Assembly: GCA_018057925.1 (NCBI GenBank)
Contig: JAGPCT010000016.1
Coordinates: forward strand, 1-61,703
Origin: Saprospiraceae bacterium
GTDB taxonomy: Bacteria > Bacteroidota > Bacteroidia > Chitinophagales > Saprospiraceae
Length of the DNA: 61,703 nt
Reading direction: 5' to 3'
The notes beneath the pieces were generated by a model. That model ran no database searches. It was not told the origin of the DNA and saw only the letters and a list, made by a program, of their open reading frames with translations. A program made the position numbers and the translations under genes. Positions 54,230 through 61,703 of the stretch are shown here, piece after piece. How positions within the stretch are numbered: position 1 is the stretch's first letter; each line of letters starts with the position of its first letter.

Positions 54230-55975
54230 TTGAAAAATAGCAACATATTATTAGTCCTTTCATTCCTATCCTATTCGGCATTGGGACAAGATGTGTCTTC
54301 TACCTACCAATCGGTGATTGAGCGATGGCGCCACAATCCCGTAATGATTGCGGGAGACCTGGGTATCTCAACATCTTATTTTAATTCAACAGGAAATGAA
54401 ACGATGCAAAGTCCCTTTAATTATAATGTATTCGGCAATATCAATTTAGATATACTGGGTATTCAAGCGCCCTTAGGCATCTTTTATTCAAATAAAAACA
54501 CACGTTATCGCCTGCCTGCATATCATTTTGTCGGAATAAGTCCATCTTATAAGCACCATACCTTGCACCTCGGAGACCGCAACATGTCCTTTGGTCCATA
54601 TACTTTCAACGGATTGGGATATACGGGAATAGGCTTGGAATCATCATTGGGCAAATTTAAGGTCAAAGGGATGTATGGTCGTATTCGCAAGGCTACAGTA
54701 CAGGATGCCATAACACACAATGTGTTAGACAATAGTTATCGAAGAATGGCGTGGGGAGCCGGCGTTTCGTATCAAAACAAGGGCACAATAATAGACATGC
54801 ACATCTTTCACGCTGCAGACGACACATCGTCAATAGAAAGACCATTTTCTGACACATTAAAACCCATTTCAGGCACTATTCTTGGATTAAAAGGCGAACA
54901 AAAGCTTGGAATAATAAAAGTCAGAGCAGAGTATGCCTACAATGTTTTAAATAAGGATATACGATTAGAGTCGTTGAAAGGCAGACACTCGTTATTCGGA
55001 CTATTTGGCAAATTACAACCTTACAACGCCGCTACCGGGATATATCATGCGATAAAGTGTGAAGCGGATATGCAACTTGGAAAAAATGTTGTGACCCTTG
55101 GCTATGAGCGCATAGATCCGGGATTTCAGTCGCCCGGCACCCTATTTTTTAACAATGATAGGGAGACATACTCAGTGGGAATTCAATCTTCCTGGTGGAA
55201 AAACAAACTAAATATAAACCTTCGTGGCGGACTTCAGCAAAACAACCTTGCCCACGACCGCATAAATACCTATCATCGATGGGTCACTGCAGCCAATATC
55301 GGCTGGCGGGTCACTAATAAAACAAATGTCAATGCAACCTTTTCCAATTTTCTTTCTGATCAAAAGTCCTATCTCGCAACACGGCCATTTATTGACGTAG
55401 ATACGCTGATACTGACACAAAACAATACCAACTATTCCGGTTCGATCAACCACCAGTTGAGCGAAAGTGGGCGACTGTCATTATTTGTCAACCACAACAC
55501 AGCGTATGCTCTTACAGATGGTGTTAAGAACCCACAATCTAAGCTTAAAAACTGGATGGCTAATCTGGGATATATATGGGGCTCCAATACCCAAAAGACA
55601 ACTTGGGGGGCAAGCATGAATTATTCATGGCTGGAATATTCTATTGGAACGACGGTGATGTTGGGTCCTTCTGTTAATATTTCGCGTAAAGTGTGGAATG
55701 ATAAATGGAATATCTCGCTGAATAGCAGCTATTTCAGGAGTATGATGAATGAAGATGCCTCCAATGTCATTCGCATTTTCCTAAATAATGAAGTTAAGCT
55801 GTCCAAATCAATCCGAATGGATGCACAAGTAATGTTTCTGAATTCCTCACGGGCAGCATCGACCACTTCCAACGAATTTATGATCAATACTTCGATTATA
55901 TATAAAATGGACAGTAAGCCATTGATAAAGACTTTTAAAACGAAAAATAAGACTCGCCATGAGGACAACAAGTAA
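54230..55975 (+). CDS. Outer-membrane beta-barrel protein of the surface operon
   Basis: This 581-residue protein has a signal peptide (NSNILLVLSFLSYSALGQ) and a start at TTG (54230), preceded by AAAGGAAGAG, a rare clear Shine-Dalgarno for this window. The body consists of alternating amphipathic strands with many aromatic girdle residues. A conserved-looking segment (YRLPAYHFVGISPSYKHHTLHLGDRNMSFGPYTFNGLGYTGIGLE, about 88-132) is of a type seen in large Bacteroidota outer-membrane proteins of unknown role. It starts 41 bases after the repeat-protein gene. It may anchor or export the neighbours' products. The C-terminal tail (TFKTKNKTRHEDNK) is polar, unlike a classical final strand. Confidence 0.78.
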   Translation: MKNSNILLVLSFLSYSALGQDVSSTYQSVIERWRHNPVMIAGDLGISTSYFNSTGNETMQSPFNYNVFGNINLDILGIQAPLGIFYSNKNTRYRLPAYHFVGISPSYKHHTLHLGDRNMSFGPYTFNGLGYTGIGLESSLGKFKVKGMYGRIRKATVQDAITHNVLDNSYRRMAWGAGVSYQNKGTIIDMHIFHAADDTSSIERPFSDTLKPISGTILGLKGEQKLGIIKVRAEYAYNVLNKDIRLESLKGRHSLFGLFGKLQPYNAATGIYHAIKCEADMQLGKNVVTLGYERIDPGFQSPGTLFFNNDRETYSVGIQSSWWKNKLNINLRGGLQQNNLAHDRINTYHRWVTAANIGWRVTNKTNVNATFSNFLSDQKSYLATRPFIDVDTLILTQNNTNYSGSINHQLSESGRLSLFVNHNTAYALTDGVKNPQSKLKNWMANLGYIWGSNTQKTTWGASMNYSWLEYSIGTTVMLGPSVNISRKVWNDKWNISLNSSYFRSMMNEDASNVIRIFLNNEVKLSKSIRMDAQVMFLNSSRAASTTSNEFMINTSIIYKMDSKPLIKTFKTKNKTRHEDNK

Positions 55976-58900
55976 CATATCAACATTGAATTATATGAAG
56001 CCGATAACAAAGCCGTTGTCTGCATTTTGGCCAAACAAGAAGCCCGGGGCGGCTGCTATGATGCTATCATTCTCTTGCAGCAAAGCACTACTTATAGTTT
56101 GGTTGGTGATTGGTATTTTGCCGGGGCGGATAGCGGGTCAAAATGGAAGTATTGACACCATTTCCAGGGAAGAATATGCATTAATAAGCCGCTTTGCCGA
56201 CAATGCGGACGCACTGAAAAGGGCTAAAGCATGTATTGATACGGCAATTTATTATGGTAATTATTTGACAAATATCACATCCGAACAATTGGTCAAACTT
56301 CCGCTAGTCGTCGTACACAAGCAGATCAATAATACGCAATATTCATTGGGTGTCAATAAGGTATCTATTTTCCCCAACTACATTCAGGTAGAGGCATTCG
56401 CAAGGATAACGACACCGAATGGCAAGGAAATATATTTTGGTTCGCCGGATATAAAGTTTTCGGGTAGTGGTGGTATCGTGGGCGATGTCCGCCTTGGGCT
56501 GTTACAAGATTTTCAATTTGATATAATTCACGAAAAGGCGCGTGTAACATTACACAAAATAGGTCCGGAAAGTGGCAGTTTTGTGTCGTTCGATTGTGAT
56601 GGCTTCAAGGAATTTGCGATGGATGCCGACGTTGAGTTGTCGCGAGATTGGGTACTGCCGGTAGATCAGGATGGGACGCCCAAGGTGGATGGCAAAGTGA
56701 GGGCGCTTTTTATGGCAAAGGTGAAAGATTTCAATGACTGGTTTGTAAAGTTACACCTGCCTAATTTCACCTTGACGGCGTATAAGAGTGTCGCTGTTTC
56801 TGTGGAAGAAGCTATCATAGATTTTTCTGACACGTACAATGATCCGGATATGATTTTTCCTCCTGATTATTTTGAAGAGCCGGGCGATGGCACCGAAGCG
56901 CAAGATATGGGCCAGGAACAGCTCCTTGGAATGACACAGGGTATCTCAGGAAGTAGTGATGGGCGAGACAACAGCTTTGGACAGTCGGGAAATAATTCGG
57001 GCGTGAGTAGCGGTGATAATACCGGAGGCGGAAGTAGCCAAAATAGTACAATGATGGCGTGGCGCGGCTTCTATATAAGGACATTTAAGTTGACGCTACC
57101 CAAAGAGATATCAAAGCGAGACACCAATGAGCGCATCACGGTATTTGCCAAAAACTTATTGATAGACAGTCGGGGATTATCGGGTAGTTGTGGCATAGAA
57201 AATGTCTTGACTTTAAAAGAAGGAAGGATGCAGAAGTGGGCGTATTCTTTGGATAAAATAGAGATAAGTTTTGTCAAGAGTAAATTATATGCCTTTTACA
57301 TGAATGGTAAGTTGGAAGTACCTATCTCAGATGAAGAGGAGACACTTTCCTATAACGGCAGTTACAACCATCGACAGGGAAACTTTAGCCTTTCGGTGGG
57401 GCTTGACAATACAATTACCTTCCCGATATGGAGGGTCGTAGAGGTTAGTCTGACCAAGGGCTCTTATGTCAATATCAGTGTGATAAACCGCAAGTTTTAT
57501 CCATTTGCATGCCTAAGTGGAATGATGAGCATTATATCAGGTGGTTCACAGAATACGACAGAGCTGGATGCGCCAAGTATCATATTTGAAGAACTGAAAC
57601 TTGGAACAATAGCTCCTTATATCAATATCAAAGCGCTTTCTTTATCCAAAGAGGTCAAGCTAAGAGGAACACCCATCTCCATAACGCAGATAGGCATTGT
57701 CAGTAAAGGGAAGCTGATAGGGCCGATGATGGGTGCGTCAGTCAACATGGATGAGGAAAAAGACAACGGCATTGAAGCAAGCTTGAGTGTGGCTGTATTG
57801 GGCTCACTAAGTGAAAGGGGTGGCAAACAAAAGTTTGAATTTGAAAAATTGGAAATTAAAGACGGCTCGCTAAGTGCCAAGTTTCCATGTTTTGAATTTG
57901 CGGGCAGCATCATTCCATTTAATGGTAATGCAAAGTTCGGAACCGGATTTCAAGCTTCCTTAAAAATAGCGGTCAATATGAAAGGAGAAAAGAAGAGTGA
58001 CGGCAGTGAATCGAAGTCCTTTAGCTTTAGTGCAGATGCCTTCGGGATATTTGGCAATCTTGAAACCTATCGGTATTGGGCGGTGGACGCCAATGTTGAT
58101 TTCTCGCCCGGCATTGTCTTGAGTGGCGTGACGTTAACGGGATTCTCGGGCGGGGCGTATAAGCACATGATGATGACTGCCAATGGAGGTAAGCCCGGGA
58201 CACTGGGAGTAAGTAATAGTGGCAATATATATGACCCGAATCCGGAGGTTACGTTGGGACTAAGAGCTGGTGTACGGATGCAGTTTTCAGGGCCAAAGTC
58301 GCTTTCAGGTTCGGCTATGCTTCAGTTTGAATTTAGTGGAAATGGGCTTCAAAAGATATTTACTGAAGGTACAGTAGAACTGCAAATACCTATGAATCAA
58401 GTGCCGGGGCTGGGTAAAGTAGTCGAGAATATAGCAAGATTTGCAAAACCGAGCATAGAAGACATGGTGACCGGATTCCGCAATGATAATAAAGCCAAAA
58501 TAGATAGTAATTGTAGTAATACAGCCAAGGCAGTTTTCCGGATGAATCTGAATTTTACCGAAAAAAGATATCTTGCAACACTCGACTTTACCATTGCAAT
58601 GTACGACGGGTTTCTGAAGGGCGATGGACATTCGGAAATATTGGCCGACTTTAAGAATAATAAATTTCATTTTTATCTGGGAACATTTGCCGCACCGCTC
58701 AAGCTGCATGCCGGCATAGGAAGCAGTAACGTGGAGGCTAATGTATATCTTATGTTTGGCAATGATATTCCGGGTTTTCCGCCTATTAACCCTCAGGTTG
58801 TTAGTTTACTGAAGATTAGTCCCAATCAGAGACAAGCTGATGTAAACAAGAATATGCAATATGTAGCAAATGGAGCCGGTATGCTGTTAGGCGCCAATGT

Positions 58901-59258
58901 CCAGGTTGATATAAATGAATGTAAGTGGGTTATCTGCAATATCAGAACCAAATGTTCAGTGGTAGTTGGCTTTGATGCTGGATTCCTGAAGTTTGATGAA
59001 GCCAAGCGATGCAATAACGGTGAAGGCTTGGGGATCAATGGGTGGTACAATATGGCGCGATTTTATCTTGCTTTGGGTGTAGAAGTCGGCAGACATAGAA
59101 AGTGTAGCAAAGATTACCATCACTGGGCCAACCTAACCATAGGCGCCCTCCTCGAAGGACAATTTCCGAATCCGGTGTATATTCAAGGTAGGGTATATAT
59201 CAATGTGTGTGGCATTAGCTTTAGTGTAGATTATAAAAAGGGAGAGAGATGCTTATAA
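55959..59258 (+). CDS. Very large exported beta-rich protein, no recognised family
   Basis: This 1099-residue protein has a hydrophobic segment at about 36-60 (SCSKALLIVWLVIGILPGRIAGQ) that is probably a signal peptide. The true start may therefore be Met34 (56058) or Met13 (55995); the first ATG overlaps the previous gene by 17 bases. A Ser/Gly/Asn-rich linker lies at about 310-365. From about 370 to 1000 long amphipathic beta-strands repeat (KLYAFYMNGKLEVPI, FSLSVGLDNTITFPIWRVVEVSL, NAKFGTGFQASLKIAVNMKG), suggesting an elongated beta-structure. The Cys-rich C-terminal part (about 985-1099) has at least seven Cys. It lies inside the surface operon. No enzymatic motif is visible. Confidence 0.75.
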   Translation: MRTTSNISTLNYMKPITKPLSAFWPNKKPGAAAMMLSFSCSKALLIVWLVIGILPGRIAGQNGSIDTISREEYALISRFADNADALKRAKACIDTAIYYGNYLTNITSEQLVKLPLVVVHKQINNTQYSLGVNKVSIFPNYIQVEAFARITTPNGKEIYFGSPDIKFSGSGGIVGDVRLGLLQDFQFDIIHEKARVTLHKIGPESGSFVSFDCDGFKEFAMDADVELSRDWVLPVDQDGTPKVDGKVRALFMAKVKDFNDWFVKLHLPNFTLTAYKSVAVSVEEAIIDFSDTYNDPDMIFPPDYFEEPGDGTEAQDMGQEQLLGMTQGISGSSDGRDNSFGQSGNNSGVSSGDNTGGGSSQNSTMMAWRGFYIRTFKLTLPKEISKRDTNERITVFAKNLLIDSRGLSGSCGIENVLTLKEGRMQKWAYSLDKIEISFVKSKLYAFYMNGKLEVPISDEEETLSYNGSYNHRQGNFSLSVGLDNTITFPIWRVVEVSLTKGSYVNISVINRKFYPFACLSGMMSIISGGSQNTTELDAPSIIFEELKLGTIAPYINIKALSLSKEVKLRGTPISITQIGIVSKGKLIGPMMGASVNMDEEKDNGIEASLSVAVLGSLSERGGKQKFEFEKLEIKDGSLSAKFPCFEFAGSIIPFNGNAKFGTGFQASLKIAVNMKGEKKSDGSESKSFSFSADAFGIFGNLETYRYWAVDANVDFSPGIVLSGVTLTGFSGGAYKHMMMTANGGKPGTLGVSNSGNIYDPNPEVTLGLRAGVRMQFSGPKSLSGSAMLQFEFSGNGLQKIFTEGTVELQIPMNQVPGLGKVVENIARFAKPSIEDMVTGFRNDNKAKIDSNCSNTAKAVFRMNLNFTEKRYLATLDFTIAMYDGFLKGDGHSEILADFKNNKFHFYLGTFAAPLKLHAGIGSSNVEANVYLMFGNDIPGFPPINPQVVSLLKISPNQRQADVNKNMQYVANGAGMLLGANVQVDINECKWVICNIRTKCSVVVGFDAGFLKFDEAKRCNNGEGLGINGWYNMARFYLALGVEVGRHRKCSKDYHHWANLTIGALLEGQFPNPVYIQGRVYINVCGISFSVDYKKGERCL

Positions 59259-61288
59259 AAAATAGACATATCATACTATGGATGCTTTTGAGCATGTGCG
59301 CACAACTTTATGGCCAACAGAGTTACTATCGGGTCTTTGCCAAGGTGGACAGCTCGGGTGTATTGCGTTCCAGAGTAGCGACCTTTGATTCATTGGAAGT
59401 AATGAACTTACGAGATGGTAAGCTCACCTATCAGCTGTGGAAAGGAACGCGACTTATCCGGACAAAGAATCTTGTGTCGGGCTCATTGGCTGATCTGGAG
59501 AGGATGGCAGAGACGGATACCAATTATTATTTGCAAGAGATAAATAGCATTATGACAGATCCTGAACAGCCGCTAACGATAAAAGAAAGTTATTCCATAT
59601 TGACATTTTTATCCTTTTTTAATGGTGCGGCAGGACAATGGCTGGGACAAGGGACAATAGATACCGTGACAGCCGGCTCTTATGAAGTGCGGTATTTACT
59701 TAGCATCAAAGGGAGGAAGCCTAAGATCATCGGTTCTGCTAAGATACATACAGACGACTGGAAGAAGAAGCCGATAGAATCTCCTACTCCTACCCTCGAT
59801 TGTGGCAATAGGTCAGTAAGTCTGACATTGAATGCCAAGGCTTGTAAGGGCTATTATTTGGGTTTCAATACCCAACGGCGTATGAAAGGTACGGGGCAAT
59901 GGCAATTCATCTCTCCTGTCATCAGTGTCAATCCTTATTATGAGACCAAGTATGGAGATGGCAGGTATCTGCACAAGATGCAGGATTCACTCCCTGAGAA
60001 TCATGTCACGTATGAATACCGCATTGTTGGGATGGATTATTTTGGTGATTATGGCACACCCGGACCTATCGTGGAATGTACCGGAATAGAGCCTTATGCC
60101 GGATATGTCGTGCCCCTATTGACGACCATGAAGAATGATTCTTTGGCAGAACTGAACTGGGAGATTAAAGAGGAGTATTTGCCTGAGGTAAAATCTATTG
60201 ACTTGCTGGTAAGTTTAGATTCGCTCTATGGTCATTATATCGTCTTTGTTAAAAGCATCGATCTTCAAAAGCGGTCGGTAACGGTTGTTATACCAGAGCC
60301 TTATGCCAGTTTTCGCTATCGGATCAATACTATATATGGTCAAGAGGCATTGTCTTCGCCCTTTGATGTCGAGCGTTGGGATACCAGGCCTCCTGCCGCA
60401 CCAACAGACCTCACCGGCAAGATTGACACGATGGGTATCGTTCGATTGAAGTGGAAGGTCAATAGTGAGAAAGACTTATGGGGATATCGGGTGTTTTTTG
60501 CCAATAATAAAACAGATGAGTTTAGTCTATGTTCGGCAGAGATAATGTCTAAGCCCTTTTTTATAGACACAATAAAGTTGGATAATCTAAGTGCAGAGAT
60601 TTATTACAAAGTAGTAGCTCTGGATCAGCGAGGCAACATTTCTCCCTTTTCAGAGATTTTAACGATTACAAAGCCGGACACTATTCCTCCGGCACCGGCA
60701 TTTATTAAAGTAATAAAACAATTTAAAAATACCTCTACTGTCTTGTTAAGGGCTGTTGGAGGCGGAAGCCAAGACCTGTCCGGACACAAACTGTACCGCC
60801 GGGATACGCTCTCAGACACCTTTGTTGAGCTTTCTCAAATAGGCGTTATGACGGCAGATACAGTTCTGATAGACACGACGGCAGAATTTGGACATTATTA
60901 TGAGTATAAGATATTGGCATCAGATAAAAGTAGAAACACACGATGGTCACCGATCCGGGAGATAGATGTTCTGTTTATGGGCCTTAGGCCTAAGTTGTCA
61001 GAGATAGAAGCCTTACGAGACACAGCTAATGGCATAGTGCGCATAAAATGGCAACCAGAAAAGGTAAAAGATTGTATGCTCGAGTTTTATAGAACCAATG
61101 AAAAAGGTAACTATAGCACATATCGCTCAATTGAAGGAGAGTCCGGTATGTGGGAAGACAAATATAAAGGGGCGGCCTACACCCCCGCCTATCGCTTAAA
61201 AGTCCTCTATCCGGATGGTACCTATTCCGCGATATTTGAAGTACCGATTAAAGAGATGCCTATTAATCCCATAAATAAAGAAAAATGA
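59249..61288 (+). CDS. Exported protein with fibronectin-III-like domains
   Basis: This 679-residue protein has a signal peptide (IILWMLLSMCAQLYGQ). After an N-terminal part (about 25-180) come fibronectin-III-like repeats (about 185-280, 285-375, 380-475, 480-575 and 580-665). Typical signs are PPAAPTDLTGKIDTMGIVRLKWKVNSEKDLWGYRVFFANN and PPAPAFIKVIKQFKNTSTVLLRAVGGGSQDLSGHKLYRR. No T9SS sorting domain is seen at the C-terminus (EVPIKEMPINPINKEK). The start overlaps the previous gene by 10 bases, and the stop overlaps the next ATG by 4 (ATGA), so expression is strongly coupled. It may act as a spacer or binding component of a surface assembly. Confidence 0.8.
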   Translation: MLIKNRHIILWMLLSMCAQLYGQQSYYRVFAKVDSSGVLRSRVATFDSLEVMNLRDGKLTYQLWKGTRLIRTKNLVSGSLADLERMAETDTNYYLQEINSIMTDPEQPLTIKESYSILTFLSFFNGAAGQWLGQGTIDTVTAGSYEVRYLLSIKGRKPKIIGSAKIHTDDWKKKPIESPTPTLDCGNRSVSLTLNAKACKGYYLGFNTQRRMKGTGQWQFISPVISVNPYYETKYGDGRYLHKMQDSLPENHVTYEYRIVGMDYFGDYGTPGPIVECTGIEPYAGYVVPLLTTMKNDSLAELNWEIKEEYLPEVKSIDLLVSLDSLYGHYIVFVKSIDLQKRSVTVVIPEPYASFRYRINTIYGQEALSSPFDVERWDTRPPAAPTDLTGKIDTMGIVRLKWKVNSEKDLWGYRVFFANNKTDEFSLCSAEIMSKPFFIDTIKLDNLSAEIYYKVVALDQRGNISPFSEILTITKPDTIPPAPAFIKVIKQFKNTSTVLLRAVGGGSQDLSGHKLYRRDTLSDTFVELSQIGVMTADTVLIDTTAEFGHYYEYKILASDKSRNTRWSPIREIDVLFMGLRPKLSEIEALRDTANGIVRIKWQPEKVKDCMLEFYRTNEKGNYSTYRSIEGESGMWEDKYKGAAYTPAYRLKVLYPDGTYSAIFEVPIKEMPINPINKEK

Positions 61289-61703
61289 GAACTGGTTCAT
61301 ATAAAGAGAAGCCCAATCGGGTGAAGATAATGTTGACAGGGATAATCTTTTTCCTTGTATCGATAACCCTATTGCCATCACAAAACTATCCGGTACAGGT
61401 CACCTGTAACGTCATACCGCCGGTGGGAGTGTCCTTGGCAGAGCTACAAAGCCCATTAAATCCCGGCTTTCAGGTCACGGCAGTATTGACCGACCTGGGT
61501 AGGCCGTCTTATGATGTACGACTTCGTCTGACCATAGAAGGTCAGGGGATAGTACTTCGTACGCGCAATGAGGCTGTCTTGCCGGCTATCCGGCTACTTT
61601 CAGGAGAAGTAAAGGTATTGGATCCCGGAACGATAAAGCCTTATTTTGATGTCAACAATCTGGATATTGATGGGATAAGCAAAGAGCAATTTATCAAGGC
61701 GGG
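61285..61703 (+). CDS. Probable TANFOR-domain protein, start only (cut by window end)
   Basis: 139 residues are present. A membrane or signal segment (VKIMLTGIIFFLVSITLLPSQ) is followed by NYPVQVTCNVIPPVGVSLAELQSP, then DLGRPSYDVRLRLTIEGQG, and IKPYFDVNNLDIDGISKEQF. This series matches my memory of the N-terminal part of TANFOR-domain proteins (first described in Tannerella forsythia and found in many Bacteroidota), which are often encoded with fibronectin-III-like proteins. A database search should confirm it. The ATG overlaps the preceding stop codon (ATGA). The rest lies beyond base 61703. Confidence 0.7.
   Translation, partial: MRTGSYKEKPNRVKIMLTGIIFFLVSITLLPSQNYPVQVTCNVIPPVGVSLAELQSPLNPGFQVTAVLTDLGRPSYDVRLRLTIEGQGIVLRTRNEAVLPAIRLLSGEVKVLDPGTIKPYFDVNNLDIDGISKEQFIKA

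Noticed and set aside
54230-55975. SusC-like or PorV-like assignment of the barrel protein
   Set aside because: No plug domain and no PorV signature; only the general barrel pattern is supported.

Overview
The window comes from a Bacteroidota chromosome, most likely a Saprospiria-like or related gliding-type lineage. The main evidence is a full-length SprA translocon protein, at least five secreted proteins ending in a type IX secretion (T9SS) type A sorting domain, promoters of the Bacteroidota form TAnnTTTG, weak Shine-Dalgarno signals with several TTG starts, and a TonB receptor with a carboxypeptidase-regulatory N-terminal domain. The lineage below phylum level is inference.

Layout. 1-2951 (minus): a metal-handling cluster with a CPH-type (P1B-3/CopB-like) copper ATPase cut by the window start, an HMA/DUF3347-type lipoprotein and a small Cys-rich exported protein. 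3688-7803 (plus): a TonB-dependent receptor and a lipoprotein with a predicted beta-helix, closed by a clear terminator. 7874-9057: a decayed IS630-family element inserted between that pair and sprA. 9075-18718 (minus): sprA, ruvA and a nucleoside:H+ symporter-type MFS permease. 19636-22712 (plus): a TIP30-like NAD(P)-binding protein, eukaryotic-type citrate synthase, gcvH and a VanZ-family protein. 22873-32838 (plus): two paralogous reprolysin-like T9SS metalloproteases, a PASTA-domain membrane protein and another T9SS-sorted protein. 33071-38770: acyl-CoA dehydrogenase, M50 protease, zinc-ribbon membrane protein (minus), flippase, and a beta-barrel protein. 38900-42438 (minus): another T9SS metalloprotease and a DinB-family protein. 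42802-46411: an exported methyltransferase-like protein, tRNA-Cys, an orphan membrane protein and a small-lipoprotein/ECF-sigma/membrane-protein operon. 47163-61703 (plus): a tightly packed operon of five very large exported proteins, running off the window.

How it fits together. SprA is the outer-membrane channel of the T9SS. The metalloproteases, the 726-residue protein and the 2341-residue repeat protein are its predicted cargo. The last operon is the most interesting unit: a roughly 24-repeat adhesin-like protein with a T9SS tail, a beta-barrel, a 1099-residue beta-rich protein of no recognised family, a fibronectin-III-like protein and the start of a probable TANFOR-domain protein. The genes have gaps or overlaps of +41, -17, -10 and -4 bases, so their products probably work together at the cell surface.

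Intergenic DNA is unusually rich in hairpin repeats. These include a 168-bp MITE-like palindromic element (two full copies and one fragment), a hairpin family with core AATGGTTTAAAGAA, and hairpins bounded by TTCAGCA/TGCTGAA.
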